DNA from: Rhizobium sp. WSM4643
GTDB lineage: Bacteria; Pseudomonadota; Alphaproteobacteria; Rhizobiales; Rhizobiaceae
NCBI RefSeq assembly: GCF_025152745.1
Contig: NZ_CP104040.1
Span: 1,054,001-1,118,000 of the forward strand
Direction of reading: 5' to 3'
DNA length: 64,000 nucleotides
Shown: positions 16,887 to 26,964 of the stretch, piece by piece
Layout: each line of letters opens with the position of its first letter
Position numbering within the stretch: position 1 is the stretch's first letter
Position numbers and translations under genes: made by a program
The notes under the pieces: model-generated
Seen by the model: the letters and a program-made list of their open reading frames with translations, nothing else
Databases searched by the model: none
What the model was told of the DNA's origin: nothing

Positions 16887-18197
16887 TTAGCGCCTTTGGC
16901 TTTCCGTCTCGTTTCTATACATTCCAGAATGAAAGCGTGCTAAACCCGGCCCATCCCTGTCGAGCGCGAAATCCTCGAACCAGTCGCGATGCATGCCGGC
17001 GAGCATGGCGCCGATCATCTGTGCGGCGAGGTAGGAAAAGGTGATGCCGTTGCCGCCGTAGCCATAGGCTGCGAACACATGCGGTATCTCCGGCACCGGG
17101 CCGATCAGCGGCAGGCCATCGGCCGTCTCGCCGAAGGTTCCGCACCAGGCATGAGCAACGCGCGTATCCGCCTTCGGCCACAGCCGCTTCATTTTCTCCT
17201 GGATTGCGATGATCTTGGCCGGCAGCTTGCGATCGCGCGCCGCCGCATCGCTCGTCTCGTCGTCCTCGCCGCCGGCGACGATGCGATTGTCCGCCGTCGT
17301 TCGCATGTAGAGATAGGGGTGGCTGTTCTCCCAGATCAGTGCCCTGTCGCGCCAGAAATTTGCCGGGTCCTGCGGCACTGTGGCGAGCGCCCAACTCGAA
17401 CTGACGCGGTGCAGCTTCGGCATGTCGACACCCGGCAACGAATAGCCGGTCGCAAGCACGACATGACGCGCGTCGATGAGATGACCGCTGTCCGTCTCCG
17501 CCGTCACGCGATCGCCTTCGCTGTTGAGCGCGGTCACGGAGGCGCTCACCAGTCGCGCGCCGCGCCGCACCGCCATCTCGATCAAGGCCCATGTCAGAAG
17601 CAGCGGATCGGCCTCCGCCGAACCCGGCGAATAGATCGCGCCATCCCTGTCGAGTTCGAACTGCGTGAAGAGATCGGGATGTTCGAGATAGACGCCGGGC
17701 AGACCCGCCCGGCGACGGAGCTGGCGCTCCTCCAAGAGGTCCCGCGCGCCTTCGCGATTGGCGGCGAGATAGAGCGTGTTGCGCGGCCGGAAACCGCAGG
17801 CGATGCCGTTTGCGGCGATCAGCTTGGCAAGGCCGGCGACTGCTGCGCCGCTGCGGCGATAGATGCCGGCGGCGCGCTCGAAGCCATAATAATCCTCGAG
17901 TTCGGTGAGCGTGCTGTCGGTTTCCCATTGCAGCATCGCCGTGCTCGCCGCGGTGCTGCTGAAACCGGGCTCCTCCCGGTCGATGACAACAACGGAAAAA
18001 CCGCGCGCCGTCAAATGTTCGGCAACCAATGCGCCGGTGATGCCGCCGCCAATGACGGCGATGTCGGTGGTAAAACTCTGACCGATCGGCCGCCATTGCG
18101 GCCCTATGCCGCTTTTGCCCCAGAGAGAGCGGCCACTCACCATCTGGTCGTGATCGGATTCGGCAAGATCGATATCAGATGCCACTGACGGCTCCAC
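16887..18197 (-). CDS. FAD-dependent amine/amino-acid oxidoreductase (DAO family)
   Basis: 436 residues. After a 40-residue extension comes the FAD-binding Rossmann motif VIGGGITGALVAEHL, then VVVIDREEPGFSSTAAS. The C-terminal GTFGETADGLPLIGPVP and AYGYGGNGITFSYLAAQM close the FAD site, as in PuuB-like and glycine oxidase-like enzymes. The reaction is likely oxidation of a secondary or primary amine with FAD; the substrate is unknown. The start is GTG 18197, only 6 bp after the stop of the AI-2E permease gene, so the two form an operon. A later GTG (codon 5) is also possible. Confidence 0.83.
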   Translation of the reverse strand: MEPSVASDIDLAESDHDQMVSGRSLWGKSGIGPQWRPIGQSFTTDIAVIGGGITGALVAEHLTARGFSVVVIDREEPGFSSTAASTAMLQWETDSTLTELEDYYGFERAAGIYRRSGAAVAGLAKLIAANGIACGFRPRNTLYLAANREGARDLLEERQLRRRAGLPGVYLEHPDLFTQFELDRDGAIYSPGSAEADPLLLTWALIEMAVRRGARLVSASVTALNSEGDRVTAETDSGHLIDARHVVLATGYSLPGVDMPKLHRVSSSWALATVPQDPANFWRDRALIWENSHPYLYMRTTADNRIVAGGEDDETSDAAARDRKLPAKIIAIQEKMKRLWPKADTRVAHAWCGTFGETADGLPLIGPVPEIPHVFAAYGYGGNGITFSYLAAQMIGAMLAGMHRDWFEDFALDRDGPGLARFHSGMYRNETESQRR

Positions 18198-18203
18198 GGT
18201 TGA

Positions 18204-19370
18204 TCATTTCGGTAACTGCGGCTGCGGCTTTTCCTCGATCAGCAATTCTTCGATAACAGTCATGACGATCAGCGAGAGCGGCAGCGCCAGCATGGCGCCG
18301 ACGGCACCCCACATCCACGTCCAGAACAGGATGGCGAGGAAAACGACGAAGGGATTGATTTCCAGCCGCCGTCCCATCACCGCCGGGAAGATCAGGTTCT
18401 CCATGAGGAGATGGACGGTGAAGAAGGCCGCGGCCGGCATCAGGCCGATGATGAAGTCATCGTAGGTGATGATCCCGGCGACCGCGACGGCAAGTGTCAT
18501 CAGCGTGATGCCAAGATAGGGGATGAAGCTCGACAGGAAGGCAAAGAAGCCCCAGAGCACCGGCGCCGATAGCCCGCCGGCGTAGGCGATGACAGTCATG
18601 ACCACGCCGAGCCCGACATAGATCAGCGAGGCCGTGGCGAAATAGAAGCCGAGCACCTGCTCGACGGCATTGATGACACGGATGGCCGCCAGGCGCTGCG
18701 TGCGGGTGCGGAAGGTCATGATGATCGTCTTGCGCAGGTTGACCCGACCAGCGAGGAAGAAAAGCAGCGCCGCAAAGAAGATCATCCCCTGCACCAGCGC
18801 CGGCGTCAGGCTGGTGGTCACCACGTGCAGCACGTTGCCGGTGTTCTCGAGCAGCGCACCGATCGACATCGACCCGCTTTCGAATGTCGCCGGCGTGATA
18901 TGCAGCCATCTGATACGCTCCAGATAAGGCATGACGCGGTTGATGGTTCGCTCGGCAAAGGCCGGGCCCTCATTGGCAAGCGTCGTCAGTGGGTCGGCGA
19001 GCGAGTTGATCAGCAGGAAGATCACCAGCGCCACGCTGCTTGACAGGATGAAGGCATTGGCAAGCCGCGGAACCCCCATCCTGCTGAGCTTTTCTGCCGC
19101 CATGCCGAGGATCATGCCGACGACGACGGCAAGTGTGATCGGAATGAGGATCAGCGACATCAGATAGACGGCGGCAAGGAAGAGAATGCCGAAGATACCG
19201 ATGATCGCCCAGGCCATGCTGACATCGAGCCCGTCCTTTTCCAGCCGGTGCAGCGGTGGCGGCGGCAGCTCCTCGGCCGCCTCCTTCAATGACTGTGCCC
19301 AGGCGCTGGTATGGCGCTCGCCGATGGCGATCTTCTTTGCGTGTTTGCGGATGCCATTGGCGATGCCCAT
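18204..19370 (-). CDS. AI-2E family transporter (TqsA/PerM type)
   Basis: About 388 residues with seven to eight membrane helices in the AI-2E pattern: a helix pair (LFLAAVYLMSLILIPITLAVVVG), a periplasmic domain, then the conserved SSFIPYLGITLMTLAVAVAG and MENLIFPAVMGRRLEINPFVV segments. Members export small molecules; some export autoinducer-2, others act in sodium/proton exchange. The first 45 residues are a charged cytoplasmic extension. ATG 19370 is used, but an ATG eight codons upstream (19394) is equally open. It is the first gene of a pair with the FAD oxidoreductase. Confidence 0.85.
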   Translation of the reverse strand: MGIANGIRKHAKKIAIGERHTSAWAQSLKEAAEELPPPPLHRLEKDGLDVSMAWAIIGIFGILFLAAVYLMSLILIPITLAVVVGMILGMAAEKLSRMGVPRLANAFILSSSVALVIFLLINSLADPLTTLANEGPAFAERTINRVMPYLERIRWLHITPATFESGSMSIGALLENTGNVLHVVTTSLTPALVQGMIFFAALLFFLAGRVNLRKTIIMTFRTRTQRLAAIRVINAVEQVLGFYFATASLIYVGLGVVMTVIAYAGGLSAPVLWGFFAFLSSFIPYLGITLMTLAVAVAGIITYDDFIIGLMPAAAFFTVHLLMENLIFPAVMGRRLEINPFVVFLAILFWTWMWGAVGAMLALPLSLIVMTVIEELLIEEKPQPQLPK

Positions 19371-19532
19371 GCGGTGAGGTCCCCGAAGCCCCATTGCTTC
19401 GTGACGGAAACGCGCCGGTGCGGTTCCGGTTCCGCCGTCAATCGAACCGCTGTGTCCGCTATCGCACAATTGTCGCACCCGGAGCCTGCGACCGCACGAG
19501 CGGTCATCATGTGAATGTGAGGCTTTCGCGCC

Positions 19533-19558
19533 GGAACAAGTTTTCGGTCACGGGAGTT
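19533..19558 (+). promoter_or_regulatory. Possible ECF general-stress (EcfG-type) promoter
   Basis: GGAAC at 19533-19537 and AGTT at 19555-19558 are 17 bases apart, matching the alphaproteobacterial EcfG pattern (GGAAC, 16-17 bases, CGTT) except for one base. The implied start, near 19565, gives a leader of about 17 bases that includes the AAGGAG ribosome site of the next gene. Confidence 0.4.
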
Positions 19559-19581
19559 CGGGCTCGGAAGGAGTTACAGCC

Positions 19582-19965
19582 ATGACTGCAGATCGAGATC
19601 AGATCAATGCCACCGAGACTTACCGCACCGAGCCGCCCTATGCGGACAAGGCGACGCTTGACGCCTCCGACCAGCGGCGATGGTGGGTCTGGGGGATCAT
19701 CGCGGCCGGCTTGGCGGTCCTCATCATCGCCGGCGTCAGTGTCGCGATCTGGCCCAACCCCAGCAATAATGATCCAACGGCGACAGCCTCGACCAAGCCG
19801 GATCCGATCAATGCGCAACCATCGGGCCCTGGCACCTTCAACAACGATCCTGCCTCCGGCCCGGTAAGGCCTCCGGAAGCTGTGGACCGTTCACCATCGC
19901 CGAGTGGAAACGGGGGTGGACCGACGCAGGTGACGACACCATCCGGTGCCGAGAAGGTCCGATAG
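19582..19965 (+). CDS. Small single-pass membrane protein, unknown function
   Basis: 127 residues. Residues 1-33 are hydrophilic, one helix spans about 34-56 (WWVWGIIAAGLAVLIIAGVS), and the remaining about 70 residues are Pro/Ser/Gly/Asn-rich low-complexity sequence, probably periplasmic and disordered. A strong AAGGAG site precedes the ATG. No domain is recognised. A possible general-stress promoter lies just upstream. It is convergent with the dioxygenase-like gene at 19976. Confidence 0.65.
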   Translation: MTADRDQINATETYRTEPPYADKATLDASDQRRWWVWGIIAAGLAVLIIAGVSVAIWPNPSNNDPTATASTKPDPINAQPSGPGTFNNDPASGPVRPPEAVDRSPSPSGNGGGPTQVTTPSGAEKVR

Positions 19966-19975
19966 CCTCTTCGGA

Positions 19976-20836
19976 TCAGGCCGACAGCGTTAGGCCGATG
20001 CCCCACGGATCTTTCAAGAAGACGCCGCCGTCGCGCTTCTCGCTGTTGATCTCCAGCGCGTCGAGCTTGGAGACCGCCGTATCCAGCGTCGCCTTGTCGT
20101 TGAAACGGATCTTATAGTCCGAAAGCCCGGTCATGTTGCCGGCGCGAGCCATGGCGCCGCGGCTGTTCCAGATATTGGCGCCGAGATGGTGGTGGTAACC
20201 GCCGCTCGCAAAGAAGCTCGCGCCGGGATAACGCGCCATCAGCTTGAGGCCGAGCACGTCGCGGTAAAAGGCGTCTGCCTGCGGGATGTCCCCGACCTGC
20301 AGATGCAAGTGGCCGATCGCCGTCCCCGCAGCCATGCCGTCCCAGCGCTCACCAGGCGCGCTGTTATAGAGCGCCTGCAGGTCGAGACGCAGGGTCGCCA
20401 TCTCCATCATGCCGTCCTGATGAAATTTCCACTGTTCGTGCGGCCGGTCGGCATAGATCTCGATGCCGTTGCCTTCGGGATCGGACAGATAGATCGCCTC
20501 GCTGACGAGATGATCCGAAGCGCCGTCGAGGACGACATTGTTCTGCGCCGCATGGCGCAGCCAGTGGGCGAGCTCCGTCCGGTTCGGCATCAGGAAAGCG
20601 GTGTGGAAAAGGCCGGCGGCATTGCGCGGCGCGATCATGGCATTCTTTGCAGTGGTCAGCGTCAGCAAAGGGAGATCGCCGACACCCAGCACTTCGCCGC
20701 TCGCCATCTTCTCGATCACCTTCAGGCCGAGCATCGATTGATAGAAGCCGGAAACCAGACCGAGGTCGGTCACGACGAGATGCGACTGGTCGATATAAGC
20801 GGGCCGCGTCAGCGCATAGGAAGTTTCGGTCGTCAT
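19976..20836 (-). CDS. VOC superfamily ring-cleavage dioxygenase-like protein (CatE-type)
   Basis: 286 residues from ATG 20836 with a CAGGAG site; an upstream in-frame ATG at 20917 lacks one. Two tandem glyoxalase/extradiol-dioxygenase modules are seen: SHLVVTDLGLVSGFYQSMLGL (about 17-37) and GHLHLQVGDIPQADAFYRDVLGL (about 173-195). Likely metal ligands are the His residues opening the modules, the His of YHHHLGANIWNSRG, and Glu in GNGIEIYADRP. The layout matches catechol-2,3-dioxygenase-like CatE proteins of the cytosol. The true substrate is not known. Confidence 0.83.
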   Translation of the reverse strand: MTTETSYALTRPAYIDQSHLVVTDLGLVSGFYQSMLGLKVIEKMASGEVLGVGDLPLLTLTTAKNAMIAPRNAAGLFHTAFLMPNRTELAHWLRHAAQNNVVLDGASDHLVSEAIYLSDPEGNGIEIYADRPHEQWKFHQDGMMEMATLRLDLQALYNSAPGERWDGMAAGTAIGHLHLQVGDIPQADAFYRDVLGLKLMARYPGASFFASGGYHHHLGANIWNSRGAMARAGNMTGLSDYKIRFNDKATLDTAVSKLDALEINSEKRDGGVFLKDPWGIGLTLSA

Positions 20837-20989
20837 GGATTGTTCTCCTGCCTCTGAATTGGCCTGTAAGATAAAAGGCGCACCTCGGCCGCCGTACTTG
20901 ATCCCTATATGGCGCATTCCGATTGTTCACAGTAGATCCGCTTTTGAGGATGAAGCGTTGAGCAGCTGTTGACGATGACTTGTGTCCAC

Positions 20990-21003
20990 TTGATCGCGAT
21001 CAA
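20990..21003 (+). promoter_or_regulatory. Fnr/FixK box (anaerobox)
   Basis: TTGATCGCGATCAA is a perfect TTGAT-N4-ATCAA site for FNR/FixK/FnrN regulators, which activate genes under low oxygen in rhizobia. Its centre is 62 bp before the ATG of the universal stress protein gene, a plausible activator position. A gene read leftward starts at 20836, 150 bp away, and is a less likely target. Confidence 0.8.
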
Positions 21004-21058
21004 TGCGCCCATATCTTCTTAAGAGGAAACTTATGCATCTCAGTCGTGGAGGGAAGCC

Positions 21059-21478
21059 ATGTACCGGAAGATCATCGTAGCGATCGCGCTCGGCGGCATC
21101 GACAAGGGAGAAAAAATCCTTCGCAAGGCCGCGTCCCTACTCGACGCAGGCGGCGAGATCATCGCACTCAACGTCGTCGAGGATGTGCCGAGCTATGTCG
21201 CGATCGAACTGCCGGCCAATATGGTCGAGGACGCCATGAAGGACAGCCGCGAGCAACTGGAAGCGCTGATCGCCGCAGCCGGTGTTGCGGCAACCGTCGA
21301 GATCCGCAACGGCCCGCCCGCCAAAGCCATCATCTCGGCGGCTGAAAGCCACGGCGCCGACCTGATTATCGTCGCCTCTCACGTTCCCGACTTTTCCAAT
21401 TACTTCATCGGCGCCACCGCCGACCGGGTCGTGCGCCATGCCAAATGCTCGGTGCTGGTCGACCGGCAGAAGGTTTGA
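21059..21478 (+). CDS. Universal stress protein (UspA family)
   Basis: 139 residues, a single Usp domain. The N-terminal strand MYRKIIVAIALGG carries the Asp/Gly-position variant of the nucleotide pocket, and the C-terminal GATADRVVRHAKCSVLVDR resembles the ATP-binding G-x2-G-x9-G-S/T motif region, with the first glycines replaced. It is a cytoplasmic dimer of uncertain nucleotide use. A GGAGGGAAG site precedes ATG 21059. The perfect Fnr/FixK box upstream suggests induction at low oxygen, as for several Usp genes in bacteroids. Confidence 0.9.
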   Translation: MYRKIIVAIALGGIDKGEKILRKAASLLDAGGEIIALNVVEDVPSYVAIELPANMVEDAMKDSREQLEALIAAAGVAATVEIRNGPPAKAIISAAESHGADLIIVASHVPDFSNYFIGATADRVVRHAKCSVLVDRQKV

Positions 21479-21593
21479 TCTTGCGCAACTGCAGCCTGTC
21501 ACGAAGATTTACCGCCCGTGCACTTTGCCACAGTTGCGCGCCCGTCCGTTCGATGCGACGATTGCAATCGGGGTATGAAACGGATTAGCGTGC

Positions 21594-22262
21594 ATGGCCG
21601 AGTTCAACGGCATTCGCTGGGCTTATGACAGATATGAATTGATCGCCGACGGTATCGTCCATGGCGTCGGTCTCGTGCTGGCGCTGATCGGCGCCACTGT
21701 GCTGATCTTCTACGCCACGGTCTGGAGTTCCTACGGCGCGCTCGCCGCCGCCTGGATCTATGGCGTCGGGCTGGTGCTGACGCTTGCCATTTCCTTTTCC
21801 TACAATGCCTGGCCGGTCTCGCGCACCAAATGGTATCTGCGCCGCTTCGATCATTCGGCGATCTTCCTGCTGATCGCTGCCACCTACACGCCCTTCCTCG
21901 AACGCGGCGCCGACGATCCGCTGCTCTTGTTCATGCTGGTCGCGATCTGGCTGTTCGCCGCCATCGGCATTATCCTGAAATGCGTCTTTCCCGGGCGTTA
22001 CGACCGCTTTGCCATCCTGCTTTATCTCGCTATGGGCTGGAGCGGCGTACTGGTGGCCGAGCCCGTCGCCTCGCGCATTCCCGCCGCCTCGATGCTGCTG
22101 ATCGTCATCGGCGGCGTCATCTATTCGCTCGGCGTCATCTTCCATGTCTGGGAGAAGCTGCGGTTCCAGAACGCCATCTGGCACGGCTTCGTCGTCACCG
22201 CCGCGGCGGTGCATTATTCGGCCGTCTTCACCTGTTTCAGCCTGTCGCCACCAGGCCTCTGA
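21594..22262 (+). CDS. Hemolysin III family membrane protein (YqfA/PAQR type)
   Basis: 222 residues with seven predicted membrane helices. The family's metal-site residues are visible: ADGIVHGVGLVLALIG near the N terminus, RRFDHSAIFLLIAATYTPF (the HxxxF/Ser-Asp region), and IWHGFVVTAAAVHYSAVF near the C terminus. The PAQR superfamily includes eukaryotic adiponectin receptors with ceramidase activity; the bacterial role is related to membrane lipid homeostasis. The name hemolysin comes from a Bacillus homologue and should not be read as function. Confidence 0.87.
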   Translation: MAEFNGIRWAYDRYELIADGIVHGVGLVLALIGATVLIFYATVWSSYGALAAAWIYGVGLVLTLAISFSYNAWPVSRTKWYLRRFDHSAIFLLIAATYTPFLERGADDPLLLFMLVAIWLFAAIGIILKCVFPGRYDRFAILLYLAMGWSGVLVAEPVASRIPAASMLLIVIGGVIYSLGVIFHVWEKLRFQNAIWHGFVVTAAAVHYSAVFTCFSLSPPGL

Positions 22263-22364
22263 ACGACTGATGTGCCCGAAGTCGTTCCTGTTTCGCGTCC
22301 GTCGTTTACATCTCTCGAGGCGGGGCGTATGCCCGCCTTCGCACACAATATGAACCCGAGCATC

Positions 22365-22880
22365 ATGACAGACGCTGTCTTCCTCCGCGACGCCACCGAA
22401 GCCGATCTTTCCGCCATTCGCGATATTTACAATCACGCCGTCGAGCACACGACGGCGATCTGGAACGACACGCTGGTCGATCTCGAAAATCGGTTGGAAT
22501 GGTTCAGGGCGCGCAAGGCGCGCGGCTTTCCTGTCATTGTCGCCGAACTATCGGGCAAGGTCGCAGGTTACGCCTCCTATGGTGATTGGCGGGCCTTCGA
22601 CGGCTACCGCCACACGGTCGAGCATTCCGTCTATGTCGACAAGGATTGCCGCGGTGCGGGCATCGGAGAGCGGTTGATGCGGGAACTGATCGCGCGTGCT
22701 GCAGCCGCGAACGTCCATGTGATGATCGCCGGCATCGAGGCTGAGAACACCGCCTCGATCAGGCTGCACGAAAAGCTCGGTTTCCGTATCGCCGGCAGAT
22801 TTTCCGAGGTCGGCATCAAATTCGGCCGCTGGCTGGACCTCACCTGTATGGAACTTCGCCTGCCCGGCAAGGTGGATTGA
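22365..22880 (+). CDS. GNAT acetyltransferase, phosphinothricin/methionine sulfoximine type
   Basis: 171 residues. VFLRDATEADLSAIRDIYNHAV at the start, EHSVYVDKDCRGAGIGERLM (acetyl-CoA loop RGAGIG) and LHEKLGFRIAGRFSEVGIKFGRWLDL are diagnostic of the Pat/Bar/YncA group. Members acetylate methionine sulfoximine, phosphinothricin and similar amino acids using acetyl-CoA in the cytoplasm. ATG 22365 is used; another in-frame ATG is five codons earlier, and neither has a strong ribosome site. Confidence 0.87.
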   Translation: MTDAVFLRDATEADLSAIRDIYNHAVEHTTAIWNDTLVDLENRLEWFRARKARGFPVIVAELSGKVAGYASYGDWRAFDGYRHTVEHSVYVDKDCRGAGIGERLMRELIARAAAANVHVMIAGIEAENTASIRLHEKLGFRIAGRFSEVGIKFGRWLDLTCMELRLPGKVD

Positions 22881-23027
22881 TCCACCTGCCTCGCAATCGT
22901 CCGGACTGATCAGCAAGCCATTGTGAACGGCGCGTGCCATCTTTTTATTGTAGTCTGAGCTGTGTAAGAAAGTGGACGGCCTGCTTCGCCGGAGGCGGCC
23001 TGAAAGCATCATGGGGGTGAACAGTTC

Positions 23028-23729
23028 ATGGCAATGCAAAGATCGTCGTTCGGTCTCCTTGCCCTCGTCCTTCTAGCATTTCCGCCAGTTGCCGCACGGG
23101 CCGCCGATTGCAGCAGTCTGGCCGAGCCGAAGCTCGACTGGCAGGAATGCACCAAGAAAAACCTGATGCTGCAGGGCAGTGATCTCGAGGGCGCCAATCT
23201 CGTCGGCACCGATTTTTCGCTGACCGATCTCGCCGGCGCCAATGTCAAATCCGCCAATCTGGAGAAAGCGACGCTGGTGCGTGCCTCATTGGAGGGCGCA
23301 CATGCTGAAGGCGCCAACTTCGCCAAGATCGAGGCCTATCGCTCCAGCTTCGCCAATATCGCCGCCGAGGGCGCGTCCTTTGCCGGCGCCGAGCTGCAGC
23401 GTGCCAATTTCGCCGGCGCCCAGCTCGCCGGCGCGAGCTTCGAAAAGGCCGAACTCGGCCGCGCCGATTTCGACAAGGCGGTGCTGACGGGGGTGAAATT
23501 CTCTTTCGCCAATCTCTCCCGCGCCGATCTCTCCAAGGCCATCTTCGAAGGCCCGGCGACCTTCGAGCGCGCCTTCATGTTCCTGACCCGCATCGAAGGC
23601 CTCGACCTCTCGGGCGCCGCCGGGCTCGAACAGGCGCAGATCGACCTTGCCTGCGGCGATGCCTCGACCAAGCTGCCGGCCGGCCTTTCGGCACCCTCGA
23701 CCTGGCCATGCCCTGCCGATCACGATTGA
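23028..23729 (+). CDS. Secreted pentapeptide-repeat protein
   Basis: 233 residues with a signal peptide (about 1-24, ending ARAA), so exported. From about residue 45 to 190 it consists of A(D/N)L/F-x-x pentapeptide repeats, for example LEGANLVGTDFSLTDLAGAN, forming a right-handed quadrilateral beta-helix. Four Cys lie near the ends (DCSS, QECTKK, LACGD, WPCP), likely forming disulfides that cap the helix. Function unknown; cytoplasmic relatives mimic DNA, but this one is periplasmic. A GGGGGTGA site lies 9 bases before the ATG. Confidence 0.82.
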   Translation: MAMQRSSFGLLALVLLAFPPVAARAADCSSLAEPKLDWQECTKKNLMLQGSDLEGANLVGTDFSLTDLAGANVKSANLEKATLVRASLEGAHAEGANFAKIEAYRSSFANIAAEGASFAGAELQRANFAGAQLAGASFEKAELGRADFDKAVLTGVKFSFANLSRADLSKAIFEGPATFERAFMFLTRIEGLDLSGAAGLEQAQIDLACGDASTKLPAGLSAPSTWPCPADHD

Positions 23730-23820
23730 TTGGGGCTTCGCGCGATACCGGGGTAAGGCCCTATGGGCAACAATGGCTGGCGGGCACACAACGATCTGGC
23801 CGGGGACCGTCGGATTCGAT

Positions 23821-24093
23821 TTAGTGCAATCGGAACTCGCCCGTGACTCGACGCCATTCGTTCGGTCCGATCAGCCGCTGGTGGCTATAGCGAACGGAAT
23901 GCAGCGGCCCGTCAAGTTCGGTCTGCCAGAAATCCAGGAATCTGTGCATTTCCGGAAAGTCCGGGGCGAGATCGTAATCCTGCCAGATATAGGTCTGTAG
24001 AACCGATTCAAAATCCGGCATGCGGTAGAGGATGTGCGCAGTGGTAAGACCGTAACCGTTGAGCTGGCGCTCTATGTCCGATGAAAATTCCAT
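23821..24093 (-). CDS. usg: Usg family protein
   Basis: 90 residues, strongly matching the alphaproteobacterial Usg family: GYGLTTAHILYRMPDF, QTYIWQDYDLAPDFPEMHRF and ELDGPLHSVRYSH. The name comes from an ORF upstream of a trp gene in Caulobacter; the function is unknown. It is cytoplasmic with no membrane helix. Here it is transcribed away from groESL, with about 100 bp between its start and the CIRCE element. Confidence 0.88.
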   Translation of the reverse strand: MEFSSDIERQLNGYGLTTAHILYRMPDFESVLQTYIWQDYDLAPDFPEMHRFLDFWQTELDGPLHSVRYSHQRLIGPNEWRRVTGEFRLH

Positions 24094-24195
24094 GCTTCAT
24101 CTCCGTTTCACGACAACGAGAAGGTGGCGCATATCTTTGCGTCCATCAATTGATTCTCAACGCAGAAGCAGTGTTTGTTGTTCCTTCTCAGTGTG

Positions 24196-24222
24196 TTAGC
24201 AGCCATCCATCGCGAGTGCTAA
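24196..24222 (+). promoter_or_regulatory. CIRCE element (HrcA operator), left half degenerate
   Basis: TTAGCAGCC, nine bases, then GAGTGCTAA. The right half is the perfect CIRCE half-site; the left half differs from TTAGCACTC in three positions. HrcA repressor binds CIRCE at normal temperature. It lies about 17 bp upstream of an RpoH-type -35 element. Confidence 0.88.
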
Positions 24223-24238
24223 TTTTTTTCGCCACCCC

Positions 24239-24267
24239 CTTGAAATGGAAAAACCGCAAAACCAGAT
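24239..24267 (+). promoter_or_regulatory. RpoH (sigma-32) type heat-shock promoter of groESL
   Basis: CTTGAA at 24239-24244, 17 bases, then CCAGAT at 24262-24267. This fits the rhizobial RpoH consensus CTTGAA-N17-CCANAT exactly. Transcription would begin near 24274, leaving a leader of about 96 bases. Confidence 0.82.
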
Positions 24268-24299
24268 CATTTCCGCAATATGCTCGACAGAGGTTTGCA

Positions 24300-24331
24300 C
24301 CCGCCCGGACCGGTCATCCGGTCCGGTCGGG
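24300..24331 (+). other. Strong hairpin in the groESL leader
   Basis: CCGGACCGG (24305-24313) pairs with CCGGTCCGG (24318-24326) around TCAT. The stem is extended by CCCG/CGGG after one mismatch. It ends about 26 bases before the GGAGG ribosome site. It could stabilise the mRNA or affect elongation. Confidence 0.65.
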
Positions 24332-24369
24332 GGAACAACGTCATCATTGTTTGTCCATTGGAGGAAAAC

Positions 24370-24684
24370 ATGTCGTTCCGACCGCTTCATGATCGCATTC
24401 TTGTCCGCCGAGTCGATTCCGAGGAAAAGACCAAGGGCGGCATCATCATTCCAGACACCGCCAAGGAGAAGCCGCAGGAAGGCGAGGTCATCGCCGTCGG
24501 CCCCGGCGCGCGCAACGAAGCCGGCCAGATCCAGTCGCTCGACGTTAAGGTCGGCGATCGCATCCTGTTCGGCAAATGGTCCGGCACCGAGATCAAGATC
24601 AATGGCGAAGATCTGCTGATCATGAAGGAAAGCGATGTCATGGGCATTATCGTGGCCCAGGCCGCCGAAAAGATCGCCGCCTGA
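24370..24684 (+). CDS. groES: GroES co-chaperonin (10 kDa)
   Basis: 104 residues, normal GroES length. The mobile loop that docks on GroEL is seen at about 16-35 ([20 protein letters not shown]), and the C-terminal strands [20 protein letters not shown] and ESDVMGII are intact. As a heptameric lid it closes the GroEL chamber during ATP-driven folding. ATG 24370 has a TTGGAGG site. groEL follows after 51 bp. Control appears double, by HrcA at CIRCE and by an RpoH promoter. A second, shortened groES lies at 63800. Confidence 0.97.
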   Translation: MSFRPLHDRILVRRVDSEEKTKGGIIIPDTAKEKPQEGEVIAVGPGARNEAGQIQSLDVKVGDRILFGKWSGTEIKINGEDLLIMKESDVMGIIVAQAAEKIAA

Positions 24685-24702
24685 GGGTTCTCAGCGCACT
24701 AG

Positions 24703-26364
<1,662 letters not shown>

Positions 26365-26370
26365 GCGATC

Positions 26371-26397
26371 GGCCCGCCCTGCTCTTAAGGGCGGGCC
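26371..26397 (+). terminator. Terminator hairpin after groEL
   Basis: GGCCCGCCC pairs with GGGCGGGCC (9 bp, perfect) around a TGCTCTTAA loop, 7 bases after the groEL stop. No long T run follows, so termination may be partial. Confidence 0.7.
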
Positions 26398-26455
26398 TCC
26401 CCACGCACTAGCGAATGAACCAAGTTCCATCGGTCAACATCAGTGGAGCCAAGCT

Positions 26456-26878
26456 ATGAGAAAGGAAAGCATCAGCAATTCCATACAGCAGGAAGCCACG
26501 GCGGCTATCAGCGCGGCGCATCTGCTTTATCCGGCCAAACATTTCGGTCACCCGCGTGACGTGCTCACCGCCGCCGACATCGGCAATGACGAGAAGCGCG
26601 CCATTCTCGCGTCATGGGCATCGGATATTTTCGCGATCGATTCCGCACCGGCCCTTCGCCTTTATCCCGGTGCGGAAACAGCCGTCTCCTATGACGAGAT
26701 TGTTGAAGCGCTGAAAACGTTGGACAAGGGCGACCAGCAATCTGGCAACCAAGATTCGCCCGCTTCCTCGCGTGCCCACAGGATCCGCCGTCGAAAGCTG
26801 CCGCCACGCCGGCTCCCCGGTCTTGGCTTGTGCAGCTACTGGAAAGGAGAACGCCGCCGACAGCTATTCGAAACCTGA
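26456..26878 (+). CDS. Conserved hypothetical protein downstream of groEL
   Basis: 140 residues. Residues 1-85 look like a folded helical domain, with AAHLLYPAKHFGHPRDVLTAAD and then EKRAILASWASDIFAIDSAPALR. The last 45 residues are basic and low in hydrophobics (RIRRRKLPPRR) and may be disordered. No membrane segment or signal. A GGAGCCAAG site precedes the ATG. The function is unknown. The position between groEL and a glycan gene pair suggests a role in a stress response. Confidence 0.65.
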   Translation: MRKESISNSIQQEATAAISAAHLLYPAKHFGHPRDVLTAADIGNDEKRAILASWASDIFAIDSAPALRLYPGAETAVSYDEIVEALKTLDKGDQQSGNQDSPASSRAHRIRRRKLPPRRLPGLGLCSYWKGERRRQLFET

Positions 26879-26964
26879 TCCTCTCTCTACCTGCCGCGTG
26901 CCTCTTGAGGACGCAGGCATGATTTTTGCCGACGACTCTTTGCTCAACAGAGGAGGTTTTGCCG

